Source: UBA1672 sp033851915 | GTDB taxonomy: Bacteria > Pseudomonadota > Alphaproteobacteria > Micavibrionales > Micavibrionaceae | Direction of reading: 5' to 3' | DNA: 64,000 nt | Assembly: GCA_033851915.1 (NCBI GenBank) | Contig: JAWSVM010000001.1 | Location: forward strand, 186,001 to 250,000 | Part shown: positions 27,630-35,376 of the stretch, one piece after another | Numbering within the stretch: the first letter of the stretch is position 1 | Layout: every line of letters begins with the position of its first letter | Program-made: the position numbers and the translations under genes | The notes under the pieces: generated by a model | Database searches by the model: none | Seen by the model: only the letters and a program-made list of their open reading frames with translations | What the model was told of the DNA's origin: nothing

Positions 27630-28265
27630 ATGTTTGAGCTGCTCCCTGATATTGACTGCAATTTATGCCCGCGTTTAAAAGATTTTATAAACGATAATCG
27701 GCAAAAATTCCCTGATGAATATAACGCACCTGTCCCTTCTTTCGGACCGCAAGATGCAGAGTTTCTGGTTGTCGGGCTTGCGCCGGGTCTAAAAGGTGCA
27801 AATTTCAGCGGCAGACCCTTTACCGGTGATTACGCAGGGGACTTGCTCTATGCGACCCTCCTGAAGTTCGGCTTCGCACGCGGAGAATATCAAGCCCGTA
27901 AAGATGACGGGTTGGAACTGGTCAATGCGCGAATAACAAATGCAGTAAAATGCGTCCCCCCGCAAAACAAAGTCACGGGCGATGAAATTAATACCTGCCT
28001 GCAATTTTTAAAAACTGAAATGGCAACAATGCCAAAGCTCAAGATAATCCTCAGCCTTGGCCTTGTCTCGCACAAAGCCGTTCTAAAAGCCACAGGGCAT
28101 AAACAATCCGCCTTCAAATTTGCGCATAATGCCACGCATGACTTGGGAGATGGCCTCACGCTGATCGACAGCTATCATTGCTCACGCTACAACACCAACA
28201 CAAAACGCCTGACAACAGAAATGTTCGAAGATGTTTTTGAAACAATCTCGACCCATCTCGCTTAG
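27630..28265 (+). CDS. Uracil-DNA glycosylase, family 5 (UDGb) type
   Basis: The 211-residue protein has the family 4/5 layout: Cys pair CNLC near residue 14, glycosylase motif GLAPG followed by GRPFTGDYAGD (about 50-72), further Cys in KCVPP and NTC that would complete a 4Fe-4S cluster, and the late motif SYHCSRYNTNT. It removes uracil, and in family 5 also other deaminated bases, from DNA. Its stop codon overlaps that of leuA by a few bases, tail to tail. Confidence 0.85.
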   Translation: MFELLPDIDCNLCPRLKDFINDNRQKFPDEYNAPVPSFGPQDAEFLVVGLAPGLKGANFSGRPFTGDYAGDLLYATLLKFGFARGEYQARKDDGLELVNARITNAVKCVPPQNKVTGDEINTCLQFLKTEMATMPKLKIILSLGLVSHKAVLKATGHKQSAFKFAHNATHDLGDGLTLIDSYHCSRYNTNTKRLTTEMFEDVFETISTHLA

Positions 28266-29845
28266 GATGTTGCTGTAACAGATTCCGTTTGCGGGTTAAA
28301 AGTATCGCGTTTATCGATAAGCTTGTTCAATGCATGAACATAAGCACGCGCGCTGGCGACAAGCGTATCAGCGTCTGCGCCCGAGCCATTTACGATTTTG
28401 CCATTTTCTTCCAAACGCACAGTCACTTCGGCTTGTGCATCAGTGCCGCCTGTAACAGCGTGTACTTGATACAATTGCAATACCGCATCAGGATGTGGGG
28501 AAACCTCACGTATCGCTTTGAAGATCGCATCAACAGAGCCATTCCCCTCCACAGAAGCGCATTTTTCTACGCCATCAATGCTCAAGCATAAGTCAGCAGT
28601 TTGCGGCCCCGATGTTCCGGCGACAACCTGTAAGGACACGAACTGAATATTGTCATTTTCGCTTGTGATCTCGTCTTCCACCAAGGCAATCAAATCATCC
28701 TCAAATATTTCTTTCTTACGATCTGCCAAGTTTTTGAAACGTACGAAAGCATCATTCAACGCATTATCACCAAGGTCATAACCTAGCTCTTTCAACTTCT
28801 CACGGAACGCATGGCGACCTGAATGCTTACTCATAACCAATTTACTTTCGGTAAGACCAACAGATTCAGGGGTCATAATCTCATAGGTATTGGCGTTTTT
28901 AAGCATCCCGTCCTGATGGATACCGCTGGCATGGGCAAAGGCATTCGCCCCGACAATGGCCTTGTTCGGTTGTACGGAAAACCCTGTAATCGCAGACAAG
29001 GTGCGAGACGCTTTCATGATTTGGGTTGTATCGATGCCATGCGTATAAGGCATAATATCCTGCCGCGTGCGCAGCGCCATAATAACTTCCTCAAGCGCTG
29101 CATTGCCTGCGCGCTCACCAATGCCATTAATCGTACATTCAATCTGACGTGCACCTGCCGCCACTCCTGCCAAAGAGTTCGCCACGGCAACGCCCAAATC
29201 ATTGTGACAATGCATAGAGATAATCGCCTGATCAATATTCGGCACACGCTCCACCAACATAGCAATCTTTGCGGCCATTTCATCAGGCATAGAATAACCA
29301 ACCGTATCAGGAATATTCACCGTGGTTGCACCCGCAGTAATTGCGGCCTCAACACATTGGCATAAAAAATCATCCTCGGTGCGGGAGGCATCTTCGGCGC
29401 TCCACTCTACATCATCGGTAAATTTACGGGCAAAGGTGACGCTTTCCTTCACGGCTTCCAAAACATCATCCGGTGACATTTGAAGCTTGTATTTCATATG
29501 CAAAGGGGAGGTCGAAATAAATGTATGAATACGTTTATGCGTTGCAGATTTAATCGCCTCGCCGGAGGCTTCAATATCGCCCTTAATCGCGCGAGATAAA
29601 CCGCACACTGTGGCATTTTTTACGATTTTAGCAATCGCGCTTACCGCCTCAAAATCGCCTTTAGAAGCCACAGGAAAACCTGCTTCGATCACATCAACGC
29701 CAAGATCATCCAAGATCACCGCCATTTTAACCTTTTGTTCCAGATTCATGGCACAACCGGGCGATTGTTCACCATCTCTAAGGGTTGTATCAAAGATAAT
29801 CAAACGGTTGGGGTCGTTTTTTACAATGTCAAAAGTTTTGCTCAT
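28262..29845 (-). CDS. leuA: 2-isopropylmalate synthase
   Basis: Starting at ATG 29845 with AAGGAA upstream, the 527-residue protein has the signature FDTTLRDGEQSPG (about 18-30), the metal site HCHNDLG (about 200-206), GAREIE-type active-site segment GARQIECTINGIGERAGNA and the C-terminal LeuA dimer regulatory domain that binds leucine. It condenses acetyl-CoA with 2-oxoisovalerate, the first committed step of leucine synthesis. A leucine-rich leader peptide and hairpins precede it. Confidence 0.96.
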   Translation of the reverse strand: MSKTFDIVKNDPNRLIIFDTTLRDGEQSPGCAMNLEQKVKMAVILDDLGVDVIEAGFPVASKGDFEAVSAIAKIVKNATVCGLSRAIKGDIEASGEAIKSATHKRIHTFISTSPLHMKYKLQMSPDDVLEAVKESVTFARKFTDDVEWSAEDASRTEDDFLCQCVEAAITAGATTVNIPDTVGYSMPDEMAAKIAMLVERVPNIDQAIISMHCHNDLGVAVANSLAGVAAGARQIECTINGIGERAGNAALEEVIMALRTRQDIMPYTHGIDTTQIMKASRTLSAITGFSVQPNKAIVGANAFAHASGIHQDGMLKNANTYEIMTPESVGLTESKLVMSKHSGRHAFREKLKELGYDLGDNALNDAFVRFKNLADRKKEIFEDDLIALVEDEITSENDNIQFVSLQVVAGTSGPQTADLCLSIDGVEKCASVEGNGSVDAIFKAIREVSPHPDAVLQLYQVHAVTGGTDAQAEVTVRLEENGKIVNGSGADADTLVASARAYVHALNKLIDKRDTFNPQTESVTATS

Positions 29846-29945
29846 AGCTAAATTCCTTATAATCTTTCGCAAGCGCACAAAAATTCTATCGCGCTTTGTT
29901 TATTTTTTCAATGTTCTGGATTTTGGGTTCTGGATTTTTTTAAGT

Positions 29946-29991
29946 CCTCTGTAGCGCAGGCATGTCAAATGCCTCATGGTCACTCAGAGGC
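29946..29991 (-). promoter_or_regulatory. leuA leader hairpins (attenuator-like)
   Basis: Coordinates are on the + strand; the RNA is read from the minus strand. 29987-29991 (end of the leader ORF) can pair with 29971-29975. Alternatively 29969-29974 pairs with 29958-29963, or 29985-29990 with 29946-29951. These are partly mutually exclusive, as expected for ribosome-controlled switching. The transcript then runs into an A-rich stretch, not a U-run, so a classical terminator is not seen. Confidence 0.5.
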
Positions 29992-30049
29992 GCATAAGGA
30001 GCAGGTTTAGAAGCAGTAATGTTGTTGGCTTCATGTTCATAAAGTTCAT
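29984..30049 (-). CDS. leuL: Leucine leader peptide
   Basis: A 21-codon ORF lies 139 bases upstream of leuA. Its second half reads TTLLLLNLLLMRL then stop: seven Leu codons of five kinds (TTA, CTG, CTT, CTA, CTC) in eight positions. Such a run just before hairpins and leuA is the pattern of a ribosome-stalling attenuator sensing charged tRNA-Leu. In-frame ATGs also occur at 30040 and 30034, so the true start is uncertain, and no strong ribosome-binding site is visible. It is preceded by a plausible promoter. Confidence 0.65.
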   Translation of the reverse strand: MNFMNMKPTTLLLLNLLLMRL

Positions 30050-30056
30050 CTAACCG

Positions 30057-30084
30057 ATTTTATAGCGAAACGTCAAGTTTTCAA
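30057..30084 (-). promoter_or_regulatory. Probable leuL-leuA promoter
   Basis: On the minus strand, TTGAAA (30084-30079), a 16-base spacer and TAAAAT (30062-30057) lie just before the leader ORF. The -35 overlaps the end of the preceding small gene. Confidence 0.45.
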
Positions 30085-30275
30085 TCATGATCAAAAGGCG
30101 TTACTTTACCTTTATTGTCATAGACACCCTGTGTTTCAGATTTTTTCTTTTCCGTATAATCACTGGTTTCACGCGAAGGATCCTCAGAATCCGGCTTCTT
30201 TTCGCTCTTGTCCACTGGCGCTGGTGGCTTTACCGCGCCAGGCCATATAGCCCCCAATATTCCACCAATTCTCAT
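30081..30275 (-). CDS. Small hypothetical protein
   Basis: This 64-residue product is not recognised. The start at 30275 is preceded by GAAGGG at good spacing; a longer reading adds unrelated residues. The sequence opens MRIGGILGAIWPGAVKPP and continues as a charged Lys/Glu/Ser/Asp tail. It begins 4 bases after the stop of the Trm112-like gene and so belongs to that operon. Confidence 0.55.
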   Translation of the reverse strand: MRIGGILGAIWPGAVKPPAPVDKSEKKPDSEDPSRETSDYTEKKKSETQGVYDNKGKVTPFDHD

Positions 30276-30279
30276 ACTA

Positions 30280-30459
30280 TTACCCTTCCAAGGAGCGCGC
30301 TTCATCAACCAACATGATCGGAATACCATCACGGATCGGGAATGCTAATTTAGCTTGCTCTGACACCAATTCCTGTGCTTTCGCATCATAAGTTAATGTA
30401 CCCTTTGTTAAAGGGCATACTAGAATTTCCAATAATTTCGGATCAATTTCTACACTCAT
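30280..30459 (-). CDS. Trm112-like / UPF0434 family protein
   Basis: The 59-residue protein contains LLEILVCPLTKGTLTYD and FPIRDGIPIMLVDEAR, the conserved core of YcaR/Trm112-like proteins. This bacterial branch keeps one Cys-Pro of the zinc-ribbon fold. Trm112 itself is a methyltransferase activator; the bacterial role is unclear. It lies 23 bases after the thioredoxin-like gene. Confidence 0.85.
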   Translation of the reverse strand: MSVEIDPKLLEILVCPLTKGTLTYDAKAQELVSEQAKLAFPIRDGIPIMLVDEARSLEG

Positions 30460-30482
30460 AGCTTTATCTTACCCTTTATCTC

Positions 30483-31418
30483 TTAAGAAAACAAAATTGA
30501 CGATAATTTGCGCCGCGCCGCCAAAGTCAAGGGATCGCCATGCCCTATCGCCTCAAATAATTTCAACAGCTCTTTACGCGCTGCCCCCTCGTTCCATTCA
30601 CGATCTATTGTAATGGACTCCAACAAAGCATCTGTCGCCGCTTCTTTTTCACCCGCCGCGAACAAGCCTTGCGCCAAATCAATACGCGCTTGATGATCAT
30701 CTTTATTTTTCGTAATTTTCGCAGCGAGATCATCTAATGATGAATCCGGCACAATTTGCGCTAATTCTAACGCAGTACGCGCCTGCGCAAAGACAGAGGC
30801 CTTTGATATCTCTTCAGGCGCATTATCCACCATCGCAACCGCCTGATCGATCTGCCCCGCCGCAATAAAGCACCGCACCAAGCCGACATAAGCCGCAACA
30901 TTCAACGCATCTTGCTGTAGGATTTGGGAATAAATGGCATGCGCGGTGGAGACATCATTTTCGTTCAACGCTTTTGCCGCGCCCTCAAGAGCCGCGTCTA
31001 TATCCAGAGCATCAGGCTCCGCGCCTTTTGCAGCGGCAACCAATTTGCCAACAAATTCGCGGATTTTGCTTTCCGGCTGCACACCTGAAAACGCATCAAT
31101 AGGCTGGCCTTGAAAAAAGCCAAAAACCATCGGCACGGATTGCACGCGCAAAGCCTGCGCCAGTTCAGGGTTATCATCCAGATTAACCTTCGCCATTAAC
31201 ACTTGTCCACCCGCGGCCATAACCACTTTTTCCAAAACAGGCATCAACTGCTTACACGGGCCGCACCACGGCGCCCAGAAATCGACAATCACAGGCACCT
31301 GCATAGAAGCCGCCATAACGCGTTGCTCAAAATCCTGCGCACTTACATCAAAAATAATATCTTGCGGGCTGGGCTGGGTTTCTTGCGGCTGCGGCGGTGT
31401 ATTTTCTCCGATAATCAT
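30483..31418 (-). CDS. ybbN: Thioredoxin-domain co-chaperone with TPR repeats (YbbN/CnoX-like)
   Basis: The 311-residue protein has a thioredoxin domain with WAPWCGPCKQL (about residues 49-59, active CGPC) followed by a helical tetratricopeptide region to the end (AAYVGLVRCFIAAGQIDQA and similar). In CnoX proteins this pairing protects and hands substrates to GroEL/DnaK during oxidative stress. First gene of a three-gene minus-strand operon. Confidence 0.9.
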   Translation of the reverse strand: MIIGENTPPQPQETQPSPQDIIFDVSAQDFEQRVMAASMQVPVIVDFWAPWCGPCKQLMPVLEKVVMAAGGQVLMAKVNLDDNPELAQALRVQSVPMVFGFFQGQPIDAFSGVQPESKIREFVGKLVAAAKGAEPDALDIDAALEGAAKALNENDVSTAHAIYSQILQQDALNVAAYVGLVRCFIAAGQIDQAVAMVDNAPEEISKASVFAQARTALELAQIVPDSSLDDLAAKITKNKDDHQARIDLAQGLFAAGEKEAATDALLESITIDREWNEGAARKELLKLFEAIGHGDPLTLAARRKLSSILFS

Positions 31419-31512
31419 AAGTCATTTCCTTGATATTTAAATGCGCCCTGTATAGCGCGTTGCAGACTAATGCAAAGATCAGGCAAATGCAAAAGCATTA
31501 TGGCGGCCACCA

Positions 31513-32037
31513 TTAATCCGGTGCAGCTGGTGTTAAATCCACAATTTCAGGATCGTGATTTGTGCTTTCAATAAAGCGCATAAGATCGGCAGGGCTTAGG
31601 CCTATGGTCATCGCGTTATCCATTGGATGATAATTGACGATATCTTGATCCATCATATATTTATCAAGAATAATGCGCACCTTGTGATCCGTATCATTCA
31701 TAATGCAAAAGGGATTAACCGAGCCTTGCCGAATGCCGAGATTTTCCCACAAGCGATCTGCAGAGCCGAAAGAAAAACGTCCACACTCTAAAACTGACGA
31801 TAGTTTTTTAAGATCAATTTTCGTTTCATTCGCCGCAACAACCAAAAACATCTTTTTCTTCTTATCGCGCAAAAACAAATTTCGGCAATGCAAGCCCGGA
31901 ATAGAGGCTTTCAGGTGCTCACCCCCTTCAACTGTGAAAATAGGCTCGTGCTTATGCAAAGCGTAAGAAACATCCAGTTTCTGAAGATTTTGCAATAATT
32001 CGTCAGATGTTGTGGGAAGGGGCGGCTGTATTGTCAT
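31513..32037 (-). CDS. YbaK/ProX-type aminoacyl-tRNA deacylase
   Basis: The 174-residue protein contains the YbaK fold: KHEPIFTVEGGEHL near the N terminus, KNLFL-type RNLFLRDKKKKMFLVV, the conserved Lys region and VNPFCIMNDTD. ProX-type enzymes hydrolyse mischarged Ala-tRNA-Pro in trans. An ATG at 32037 was taken instead of the TTG three bases earlier. Confidence 0.85.
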   Translation of the reverse strand: MTIQPPLPTTSDELLQNLQKLDVSYALHKHEPIFTVEGGEHLKASIPGLHCRNLFLRDKKKKMFLVVAANETKIDLKKLSSVLECGRFSFGSADRLWENLGIRQGSVNPFCIMNDTDHKVRIILDKYMMDQDIVNYHPMDNAMTIGLSPADLMRFIESTNHDPEIVDLTPAAPD

Positions 32038-32236
32038 CAAAAAAAGCTATGCTCTTTCCATTTAAAAATCCAGCAGTAAATCTTCATAGAATACGCAAAG
32101 ATATGCGGTTGTAATGAAACCATATACTAAAGCATTGGTTTATAATAATAAAAAATTTGATATTTGCTTTTTATTATGTTATATAAGAGTTTATTAATGT
32201 TTGAATGCTACACTATGCATAACTCTGTGGGGAGAC

Positions 32237-32488
32237 ATGAACATGGTAGCCAATACACAAGCAATAGATTTGCTTCAAGAACTGGACAATAGAAATATAA
32301 CGCCAATTGACAACCAAGCCGTTGCCGATGGCGGTCTTACGGATACTGTATCCTCTCTGCTTGGCGCACTTCCGGGCGCGGAAACAATTATACTTGAACA
32401 ATTGGCACCTGCCCTGCCGGAAGCAATCAGCACACATGAAAATACACCAAACGCAAATATCGATCCTATCTTGGGAATGGATTTATAG
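32237..32488 (+). CDS. Small hypothetical protein
   Basis: An 83-residue product I do not recognise. The ATG at 32237 is preceded by GGGGA; an upstream in-frame reading lacks such a site. It is acidic, with a helical N terminus (AIDLLQELDNR) and the segment VSSLLGALPGAETIILEQLAPALPE read in two parts; no cysteine, no signal. It overlaps or abuts the next gene, suggesting an operon. Confidence 0.5.
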   Translation: MNMVANTQAIDLLQELDNRNITPIDNQAVADGGLTDTVSSLLGALPGAETIILEQLAPALPEAISTHENTPNANIDPILGMDL

Positions 32489-32490
32489 TG

Positions 32491-32775
32491 ATGAATATTG
32501 AACTGGGTTTACTATATGATGGAAATGTTATGCTTGTCAGTGACACGCCGCTTCCTGATATTGTCTGCCGCGTTGAGTATTATCGTGACCAACGCCTTTT
32601 CATGTTGGTTTATGATGACAAGAAAAACAATGATGAACTGATGCATTATGAAATTCCGGAGCGCATGACAGCGCCGGTTGAAAACACACCGAATATCATG
32701 ATTTATTCACTGTTCCCGAACCATGAGCCTATCGGCTATAAAGTGCCTTTGGTGCAAATCAAAAACATGTTTTAA
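32491..32775 (+). CDS. Small hypothetical protein
   Basis: This 94-residue protein is not recognised. The sequence alternates strands (GLLYDGNVMLV, CRVEYYRDQRLFMLVYDD) and looks like a small beta-rich soluble domain. A GTG at 32488 overlapping the previous stop is an alternative start. It is the last chromosomal protein gene before the tRNA and prophage. Confidence 0.55.
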   Translation: MNIELGLLYDGNVMLVSDTPLPDIVCRVEYYRDQRLFMLVYDDKKNNDELMHYEIPERMTAPVENTPNIMIYSLFPNHEPIGYKVPLVQIKNMF

Positions 32776-32793
32776 AAATTCTGCTTTTTATAC

Positions 32794-32821
32794 TTGCATT
32801 TCATTCCCAAAGATATATATT
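32794..32821 (+). promoter_or_regulatory. Probable tRNA-Gly promoter
   Basis: TTGCAT (32794-32799), a 16-base spacer and TATATT (32816-32821) lie 23 bases upstream of the tRNA. Confidence 0.45.
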
Positions 32822-32844
32822 GCCTCCACTGATTTCTTGAGAGA

Positions 32845-32919
32845 GCGAGTGTAGCTCAGGGGTAGAGCATAACCTTGCCAAGGTTGGGGCCGAGAGTTCG
32901 AATCTCTTCACTCGCTCCA
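32845..32919 (+). tRNA. tRNA-Gly (GCC)
   Basis: A complete 75-nt cloverleaf. The acceptor GCGAGTG pairs with CACTCGC, the anticodon loop TTGCCAA gives anticodon GCC, the T-loop is TTCGAAT, and CCA is encoded at 32917-32919. No terminator follows; phage sequence starts immediately, which is typical of a tRNA used as an integration site. Confidence 0.95.
32895..32919 (+). other. Candidate left attachment site (attL) in the 3' end of tRNA-Gly
   Basis: The chromosome-to-phage change coincides with the 3' end of the tRNA. The T-arm and acceptor 3' half are the usual att core for tRNA-integrating elements. The exact core cannot be set because attR is outside the window. Confidence 0.4.
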
Positions 32920-33022
32920 AGAAATCAAAGCTTCCACAGAGACTTACAGAGCATCAAAGCGGATCACCGCTGCGATCTTCTGTGCGTGGAAACAGCAGAA
33001 CAAAGCATGAAATCGCACCAAC

Positions 33023-33043
33023 ATCCGTGCAAAATCCGTGCAA
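33023..33043 (+). repeat. Direct 10-bp repeats beside the tRNA
   Basis: ATCCGTGCAA occurs at 33023-33032 and 33034-33043, one base apart, 104 bases from the tRNA end. Partial ACATCC copies lie at about 33051, 33148 and 33197. The rest of 32920-33234 holds no gene; it has small hairpins only (for example 33078-33084 with 33090-33096). These could be integrase arm-type sites. Confidence 0.4.
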
Positions 33044-33234
33044 TCCCAAAACATCCTTAGAACATCTTCCGAATCGCGGGGTCTCTTTTAGACCTCCTTA
33101 GCGACCCTTCAACACACCTAAATTTTACCCACAAACACCCCTGAGAAACATCCGTTTTTCTAAGTAACTCTCTGCGTACCCACTGCGTATTTTAGCACAT
33201 CCAAAGACACCACACGAACACTAGGAGGACACCT

Positions 33235-33441
33235 GTGCCTACTTATCATATCAAATTTGAACCAGAAGAGGCGAAAGCCATCTTGAAGCTGCTTGACGTA
33301 TTGACGTTTGAAGATGTCATTCAGATGTTGGCGCGGCACGAAAAGCAAACCACAGAACTCTCAGAGAAAGCCTATGAAGTCTGGAGTGTATTTGACGACC
33401 TCCACAGGTCTCTTCTGGGGTTACATAATTTTAAGCCTTAA
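33235..33441 (+). CDS. Small phage early protein, unknown
   Basis: This is the first gene of the prophage. The GTG start is preceded by AGGAGG at 7-base spacing. The 68 residues are helical and charged, with no motif I recognise. T7-like phages place host-takeover proteins here, but nothing in the sequence shows such a role. The gap to the next gene has two small hairpins (33432-33449 and 33456-33471). Confidence 0.55.
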   Translation: MPTYHIKFEPEEAKAILKLLDVLTFEDVIQMLARHEKQTTELSEKAYEVWSVFDDLHRSLLGLHNFKP

Positions 33442-33516
33442 CGGGCTTACCAAGAATTCCCAAATGGGAATAAATCGAGGATTTACCTCATCAACATCAA
33501 TCTTAAGGAGATAAAT

Positions 33517-34095
33517 ATGAGTGATGTAATCAATTTGACTAAAGGCGAGAGCGTGAACCTGACCAAGGAAGTGCCATCTTTGAAAAAAGTGCGTATTGGA
33601 GCTGGTTGGGATGAGAAAGAAGGCGGTGCGACTATGGACGCTGACTTAGCTCTCTTCACATTAGACAGCAACACCAAAGTACGTGGTGCTGATGACTTTA
33701 TTTACTTCGGTAACTTAAAGAACAACAGCGGTTCCGTGCAACATCAAGGCGATAACTTGACGGGAGAAGGCGAAGGTGACGATGAAGTTATCAACGTAGA
33801 CCTTGAAGGTCTGGATTCAGGCATCGAACGTGTTGCTGTGTATCTGGACATCTACCAAGCTGCAAAGAAAGGTCAAACGCTGGCTGATCTTGATAACTGC
33901 CATATTCGTATCGTTGACGATGAGACTGGTAAAGAGATCTCACGCTACGACATCACTGAGCCACTTGAAGGAGACGCTATGTTCTTCGGTGAGTTGGTTC
34001 GCACAGAAGATGGCTGGACGTTCACTGCAAAAGGTGAAACCCGCACTGCAGAACTATCAGTAATAGTCGCTGAGTACGGGCTTCAAGCTGCTTAA
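33517..34095 (+). CDS. TerD family protein
   Basis: The 192-residue protein matches the TerD/TerE/TerZ fold: an N-terminal strand with LTKEVPSLKKVRIGAGWD, ADLALFTLDSNTKVRG, then DNLTGEGEGDDEVINVDL and IERVAVYLDIYQA, and near the C terminus ISRYDIT. Acidic loops are the calcium-binding sites known in this family. TerD proteins are linked to tellurite and phage/stress resistance in bacteria. Finding one among phage early genes suggests a defence-related or host-modulating role, which is inference. AAGGAG precedes the start. Confidence 0.85.
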   Translation: MSDVINLTKGESVNLTKEVPSLKKVRIGAGWDEKEGGATMDADLALFTLDSNTKVRGADDFIYFGNLKNNSGSVQHQGDNLTGEGEGDDEVINVDLEGLDSGIERVAVYLDIYQAAKKGQTLADLDNCHIRIVDDETGKEISRYDITEPLEGDAMFFGELVRTEDGWTFTAKGETRTAELSVIVAEYGLQAA

Positions 34096-34110
34096 GCTGT
34101 CTAAAAGAAT

Positions 34111-34145
34111 GGCGAGAGGCCTCCTTCGAACGATTGCCTCTCGTC
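34111..34145 (+). other. Hairpin after the TerD gene
   Basis: A 10-bp stem with one G-T pair (34111-34120 with 34136-34145) and a 15-base loop lies between two early genes. There is no U-run, so it may be an RNA processing site rather than a terminator. Confidence 0.45.
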
Positions 34146-34175
34146 TCCCTCAAACTTAATCATAAGGATAGACTG

Positions 34176-34466
34176 ATGACTAAATACTATCAAGTAAAAC
34201 AATCCAACTTCCTCTGGAAGCAAGGAGCAATCATCTCCGATGGCCGCAGTTGTAACAATGGTTACGCACCTATCGAAGACATATGGGACACGACCCCTGT
34301 GAACCAAGGGGAATACATCTCCAGACACATCGTGGAACACCCTGACAACGAAGAGTATTTCACCCGTGTTTACCCAGACACCATCGCGGGGAAACTCTTC
34401 AAAACCAAAGATCAACTTACAGCAATGTACAGCAAATCTTTCAACCCATCCCAGAAGGAGCTTTAG
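34176..34466 (+). CDS. Phage hypothetical protein
   Basis: The 96-residue protein starts MTKYYQVKQSNFLWKQGAI, with AAGGATAG upstream. A longer in-frame reading from 34134 is rejected. No known motif; it contains several aromatic residues and ends with a short Lys tail. It is 3 bases from the next gene, so co-translated with the membrane protein. Confidence 0.6.
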   Translation: MTKYYQVKQSNFLWKQGAIISDGRSCNNGYAPIEDIWDTTPVNQGEYISRHIVEHPDNEEYFTRVYPDTIAGKLFKTKDQLTAMYSKSFNPSQKEL

Positions 34467-34468
34467 TT

Positions 34469-34666
34469 ATGAAAGCATGGCTTAAACAACAAGTAACTGA
34501 ATTCACCGCATGGACAGGTTTCGCAATCTGTATCTGCTCCTTCTTCGCACCTGCCTGGGTAATCTTTACTCTTGGTGTCCTCCTCATCGCTATAGATGAC
34601 GTAAAGGCCGCTGAGTTCGTTAAGAAAATCGCACCCGCCGCAACGCGCAAGTTGGATCGGATGTAA
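34469..34666 (+). CDS. Small phage membrane protein
   Basis: The 65 residues contain two adjacent hydrophobic segments (about 15-29 and 31-43: FAICICSFFAPAWVIF and GVLLIAI) and a basic C terminus. Together with the next two genes it makes a set of two membrane proteins and a wall hydrolase, reminiscent of a lysis cassette. A holin role is possible, although a better-placed holin candidate follows the tail fibre. Confidence 0.6.
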   Translation: MKAWLKQQVTEFTAWTGFAICICSFFAPAWVIFTLGVLLIAIDDVKAAEFVKKIAPAATRKLDRM

Positions 34667-34668
34667 TC

Positions 34669-34893
34669 ATGAAAAAGAAGTTCTACGTAATTGCCGTAGT
34701 GCTTGCTTTGATCGTAGGAATCTTCAGTTTCATCAGCATCTTTAGTGGTGACGGTGGACTGAAGAGGCTTACAACTCTCAGCGGTATTTACACGGTTTGC
34801 AGGCCTGCAGGATTAGAAGCGGTCTGTTTCATAGAAAGCAGCATCAAAGAGATGCACTGCTTGCCCATCTCACAAGTCGGGGAGTGTTCCTAA
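34669..34893 (+). CDS. Small phage protein with one N-terminal membrane segment
   Basis: The 74-residue protein has a basic start MKKKF and a single hydrophobic helix (about 6-26), followed by a Cys-containing outside part (four Cys). It could be a signal-anchor or spanin-like lysis protein; there is no lipobox. It overlaps the hydrolase start by one base (TAATG). Confidence 0.55.
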   Translation: MKKKFYVIAVVLALIVGIFSFISIFSGDGGLKRLTTLSGIYTVCRPAGLEAVCFIESSIKEMHCLPISQVGECS

Positions 34894-35372
34894 TGTTACA
34901 AGAAGTAGATGCAGAAGATACTGAGTATTACGCAAATGTAGAGCTTGAGGTTCTCGCTAAGACAATCTGGGGGGAAACTGTAGGAGAACCCTGGGAATCC
35001 AGCGTAGCTGTAGCCTCCCTCATAATGAACAGATTCCACATCGCTGAGAAACGTCAACAAATCTGGTGGGGTAATAACATCTTAAAGATATGCCAAACAC
35101 CTTATCAATTTGGGTGTTGGAGTAGAAACAAAGTTTTCATCCAAGAGATGCGCTCAGTGAATACCAAAGATGACGAAAGATACGCGGCGTGTCTGGTGTT
35201 GGCTAAAGGTGTGATTGCAGGGGGACTTGTAGATACCGTAGAAGGCTCTACTCACTTCTGTAAACGCCCGACACACCCAGCGTGGGTTACGTATCCATAT
35301 TGGACGAAGGCGGTCACACCTACAATTACAGTAGGAAATCTAAATTTTTATAAACTAGAAAATCGGGGATAG
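34893..35372 (+). CDS. Cell-wall hydrolase, SleB/Hydrolase_2 family
   Basis: The 159-residue protein has LAKTIWGETVGEPWESSVAV (residues about 17-36), the conserved GE-x-x-GE region with the catalytic Glu, then ASLIMNRF, the Cys/aromatic middle and the late segment STHFCKRPTHPAW. SleB-type lytic transglycosylases cut peptidoglycan. No signal peptide, so export would need a holin. GGGGAG lies before the ATG at 34893. In T7 the lysin is encoded after the polymerase; here it is in the early region. Confidence 0.85.
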   Translation: MLQEVDAEDTEYYANVELEVLAKTIWGETVGEPWESSVAVASLIMNRFHIAEKRQQIWWGNNILKICQTPYQFGCWSRNKVFIQEMRSVNTKDDERYAACLVLAKGVIAGGLVDTVEGSTHFCKRPTHPAWVTYPYWTKAVTPTITVGNLNFYKLENRG

Positions 35373-35376
35373 AGAC

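Noticed and set aside
32875..33060. 61-codon ORF starting in the tRNA
   Set aside because: It overlaps the tRNA-Gly and has no ribosome-binding site.
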